A stretch of 8,908 bases of DNA. Origin: Prevotellaceae bacterium. Lineage in GTDB: Bacteria; Bacteroidota; Bacteroidia; Bacteroidales; Bacteroidaceae. Where the stretch lies: the NCBI GenBank assembly GCA_905371275.1, contig CAJPLH010000072.1, positions 1 to 8,908 on the forward strand, in the 5' to 3' direction. Positions 6,418 to 8,908 of this stretch are shown in pieces. The first letter of the stretch is position 1. Each line of letters starts with the position of its first letter. Both the position numbers and the translations under genes were made by a program. The notes below the pieces were generated by a model. It worked only from the letters and a program-made list of their open reading frames with translations. It was not told the DNA's origin and made no database searches.

Positions 6418-6525
6418 CGATGCACCTAGTGTATCTATTGTGTTGTCAATCCGATTGTAGTAGTGACGTCATTGTTTTACTCCATTGGAACTCTATTTGA
6501 ATTTACCTTATCCTTCTATTTTCTC

Positions 6526-8908
6526 ATGAAAATTCGTTGTTTATTTCTTGTGATGGCTTTTTCGCCTTTCATCGTGCTCCATGCGCAATCGCAGCGTGAC
6601 AGCATTGCTGTCTATGGTAAAGTGATGGACAGCTTCACGCACGAAATGCTCAAAGGCGTAAAAGTCGAAGTGCTACGTCCCGATAGTTCCCTTGTTTCGC
6701 AACACAACACTGATAAGAACTATTCATACGGCCATTACTCTTACAATTTCGGGGACGAGTTTCGAGGACTATCTCTGTTGCGTGCCGATTACATCTTTCG
6801 TTTTTCGAAGGAAGGCTACGTCACGCAGTATGCCAACCTCTACAAACGTGATTTAGGACGCAGAGAACTGCGCAGATCGGTAGGAGAAATTATGATGAAG
6901 AAGATCGGTAAGCATCGCGACATCGAACTGGGCGCAGCAGAAGTGCGCACATCAAAGATTCGCATGGTGGTAAAAGGCGACACCCTCATCTACAACGCCG
7001 ACGCGTTTCAATTGGCTGAAGGCTCGATGCTCGACGGCCTCATCAAACTCCTCCCGGGCTTCCAACTGCGCGACGGCCAAATCACCGTCAATGGGCAGTA
7101 TGTGAGCAGCCTGCTGGTCAATGGCGAAGACTTCTTTCGCGGAGATCCGCGTGTGGCCTTGGAAAACCTGCCGGCCTACATGGTGAACAAGGTGAAGGTT
7201 TATCGCAAGGAACACGCTTGGAGCTTTATCACCAAAGGCAAAGACGAGCGCAAAGAAGACCTGCCTCTGGTGGTGGACGTCAATCTGAAACGCGAATACG
7301 CCATCGGATGGGTGGGCAACGTCGGAGCAGGCTACGGCACGGCCGATCGCTATCTCGCACGCCTCTTTGGACTCCGTTTCACCGACCACTCGCGGTTGGC
7401 TCTCTATGCCAATGCCAACAACACCAACGACACGCGCGAACCGGGCACTTCAGGCAACTGGAACGCCAACGGTTCGGCCTCCGGACGCACCACGATGCAG
7501 ACCGCCGGCTTTGAATTCCTCGTCAAAGGCGATAAGGACCAGTGGAAATACGTGGGCCACGCCAAAATTTATCATCAAAACACTTTCAACCAAAGCATCA
7601 CAGCCACTGAAACCTTTCAACCCACACTGCCCAATAGTACATTCAATCGCGCACGTCGCGAAGCAGAGGGCAGTCACTTCAAGGTGCAGACAGAGCAAGC
7701 CTATGAAAGAAAAAGAGATGAAGGATATTTCAATGTCTTTGGAGCATTGTATTATCAACATCACCGCAGTGACGCCTTGCACCAAGGAGCGGAATTTTCA
7801 GCCGATCCGAAAGATGCCTATCGCGCTGTGTCGCTAGACAGTTTGTTTCTGAGTTCTAGCGAACGATTGGCGAAGATGCTGGTGAATCGCCAGCAGAATC
7901 AAGAGAAGAGTCGCGAGCATGCGTGGTCGGGAAGGCTAAGTACCTCTAGTTTTGCCAAGGTGCCACGCACGCCAGACTATTATTCGCTAAACTTCAACGC
8001 TGACTTTGAACACAAAACTGGCACTACCTTTTCTGCTTATCAGTTGCACTATGGTCAATCAGCACAAGCCCCACGCACCGATGAATATCAGTTGCGCTAC
8101 ACAGACGCACCTTCTACAAAAGCCAATGCGAGTTTTAGTGCCAATTATGACTATAGTTCTGATTGGGGGAGCATAAATTCAACGATGAGCCTTAGAGAGG
8201 CTTACCAAAAAGGCAATCGTAATCTGTACCGCTTGGATAGACTACGTGCAAATGCTCCTACATTCGGAAACTTGCCTTCCACAACTGCGGCATTGTTGCA
8301 GACCTTGGATGCGCCCAACTCATATATGGCTAGCCGAAACACGCTCACCGGTACACTTCATATTTGGAGCGTTATTTGGATAAACAAAGAGACGAGCAAT
8401 GGCATCAGAATTGATCCTAAACTAGAATGGACAAACGATCGTCTTTCTTACGACCGCAACACGCTGCACGCGACTCCTCATCGCAACACTGTGGTGTTTT
8501 TACCATCTATTGCATGGAGTGGGGATGCGTTCAACGTGAGTTATCACTGGAATTGTGCCTATCCTGATTTACAGAACCTATTGGACTATGTCGACAACTC
8601 TGATCCCCTGAATATATATCGCGGTAATCCTCATCTCCAACGCAGCACTACGCACCGTGTTGCCCTGTCTAGAAGTTGGACGAAATGGAGAGAAGGCAAA
8701 TCATTTGCCATCGGTGGGGATTGGGATGTCACACGCAATGCCATTGCGCACGGACAAACTTACGATGCAGCCACTGGTGTGCGCACTTTTTCTCCGAGAA
8801 ATGTAGACGGAAATTGGCATGCTGCGGCTAGAATGTTTTGGGAACGACCTTTTGACAAGGACAGACAGACGCTCTTTACCAGCGAGACGAAGGCAGACTT
8901 CCGCAACA
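6526..8908 (+). CDS. Outer-membrane beta-barrel protein, TonB-receptor-like, 3' end outside the window
   Basis: The frame is open from ATG at 6526 to the last base, 794 codons with no stop. A signal peptide covers about 1-20 (basic start, hydrophobic core, likely cut after LHA). Residues 26-105 resemble a carboxypeptidase-regulatory/CNA-B-like sandwich (IAVYGKVMDSFTHEMLKGV). Residues 140-230 form a plug-like domain with GDTLIYNADAFQLAEGSMLD, LLPGFQLRDGQITVNG, LLVNGEDFF and LENLPAYMVNKVKVYRK. This set of motifs is typical of Bacteroidota outer-membrane beta-barrel proteins related to TonB-dependent receptors. From about 255 on, alternating polar/aromatic strands suggest the barrel. I see no obvious TonB box, and no SusD-like gene is present in the window, so the ligand is unknown. 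About 6900-7560 is clearly richer in G+C than the rest of the gene. Confidence 0.88.
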   Translation, partial: MKIRCLFLVMAFSPFIVLHAQSQRDSIAVYGKVMDSFTHEMLKGVKVEVLRPDSSLVSQHNTDKNYSYGHYSYNFGDEFRGLSLLRADYIFRFSKEGYVTQYANLYKRDLGRRELRRSVGEIMMKKIGKHRDIELGAAEVRTSKIRMVVKGDTLIYNADAFQLAEGSMLDGLIKLLPGFQLRDGQITVNGQYVSSLLVNGEDFFRGDPRVALENLPAYMVNKVKVYRKEHAWSFITKGKDERKEDLPLVVDVNLKREYAIGWVGNVGAGYGTADRYLARLFGLRFTDHSRLALYANANNTNDTREPGTSGNWNANGSASGRTTMQTAGFEFLVKGDKDQWKYVGHAKIYHQNTFNQSITATETFQPTLPNSTFNRARREAEGSHFKVQTEQAYERKRDEGYFNVFGALYYQHHRSDALHQGAEFSADPKDAYRAVSLDSLFLSSSERLAKMLVNRQQNQEKSREHAWSGRLSTSSFAKVPRTPDYYSLNFNADFEHKTGTTFSAYQLHYGQSAQAPRTDEYQLRYTDAPSTKANASFSANYDYSSDWGSINSTMSLREAYQKGNRNLYRLDRLRANAPTFGNLPSTTAALLQTLDAPNSYMASRNTLTGTLHIWSVIWINKETSNGIRIDPKLEWTNDRLSYDRNTLHATPHRNTVVFLPSIAWSGDAFNVSYHWNCAYPDLQNLLDYVDNSDPLNIYRGNPHLQRSTTHRVALSRSWTKWREGKSFAIGGDWDVTRNAIAHGQTYDAATGVRTFSPRNVDGNWHAAARMFWERPFDKDRQTLFTSETKADFRN

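Noticed and set aside
6320..6460. Frame of about 46 codons between a TAA near 6319 and a TAG near 6460, product resembling ordinary protein sequence
   Set aside because: It has no ATG, only a possible GTG, and overlaps the predicted promoter and leader of the barrel gene. No family is recognisable, so it is more likely chance or an unreadable remnant.
6464..6471. Perfect 8-base palindrome TGACGTCA in the leader of the barrel gene
   Set aside because: The same 8-mer also occurs inside the HU-LysM coding region near 940, there is no second half-site or spacing pattern, and no regulator is known to me to link it to.
6952..7389. A 145-codon antisense open frame inside the outer-membrane barrel gene
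   Set aside because: It lies in the G+C-rich block where stop codons are scarce, its product has no family-like pattern, and the + strand frame continues through it with clear plug motifs. The other frames at 7218-7514, 7367-7837 and 7450-7785 are rejected for the same reason.

Overview
The window looks like a chromosomal segment from a Bacteroidota bacterium, most likely order Bacteroidales (Prevotella-like at a guess). Three things point there. Promoters match the Bacteroidota form (TTTG, about 20 bases, then TAnnTTTG) instead of a sigma-70 pattern. Most starts have A/T-rich leaders with no Shine-Dalgarno site. The gene content includes a DUF4295 protein beside L28/L33, a long HU-like/LysM protein, and a SusC-era style outer-membrane barrel with an N-terminal regulatory-like domain.

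Layout. Bases 1-295 hold the cdd promoter and possibly one small membrane ORF. cdd (cytidine deaminase, +) runs from 296 to 781 and ends in a strong 20-bp-stem terminator, which sits between it and a convergent minus-strand operon. That operon reads right to left: ftsY (5193-4222), rimO (4161-2851), an HU-type nucleoid protein (2816-2541) and, three bases later, a 547-residue protein joining an HU-like domain, an acidic linker, one membrane helix and a C-terminal LysM domain (2537-894). Upstream lies a second minus-strand operon, rpmB-rpmG-DUF4295 (6079-5422), with its own consensus promoter and a hairpin/U-tract terminator separating it from ftsY. The right end (6526 to the edge) carries a divergent + strand gene for a large outer-membrane beta-barrel protein. 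It is open to the last base, so its 3' end lies outside the window.

Function. The two minus-strand units are mostly translation and protein-targeting housekeeping: large-subunit ribosomal proteins, the SRP receptor, and the enzyme that methylthiolates ribosomal protein S12. The unusual element is the HU + HU-TM-LysM pair at the end of the ftsY operon. The predicted topology puts a DNA-binding fold in the cytoplasm and a peptidoglycan-binding fold in the periplasm, which would suit a physical link between nucleoid and cell wall. That function is inference. The architecture itself is directly visible.
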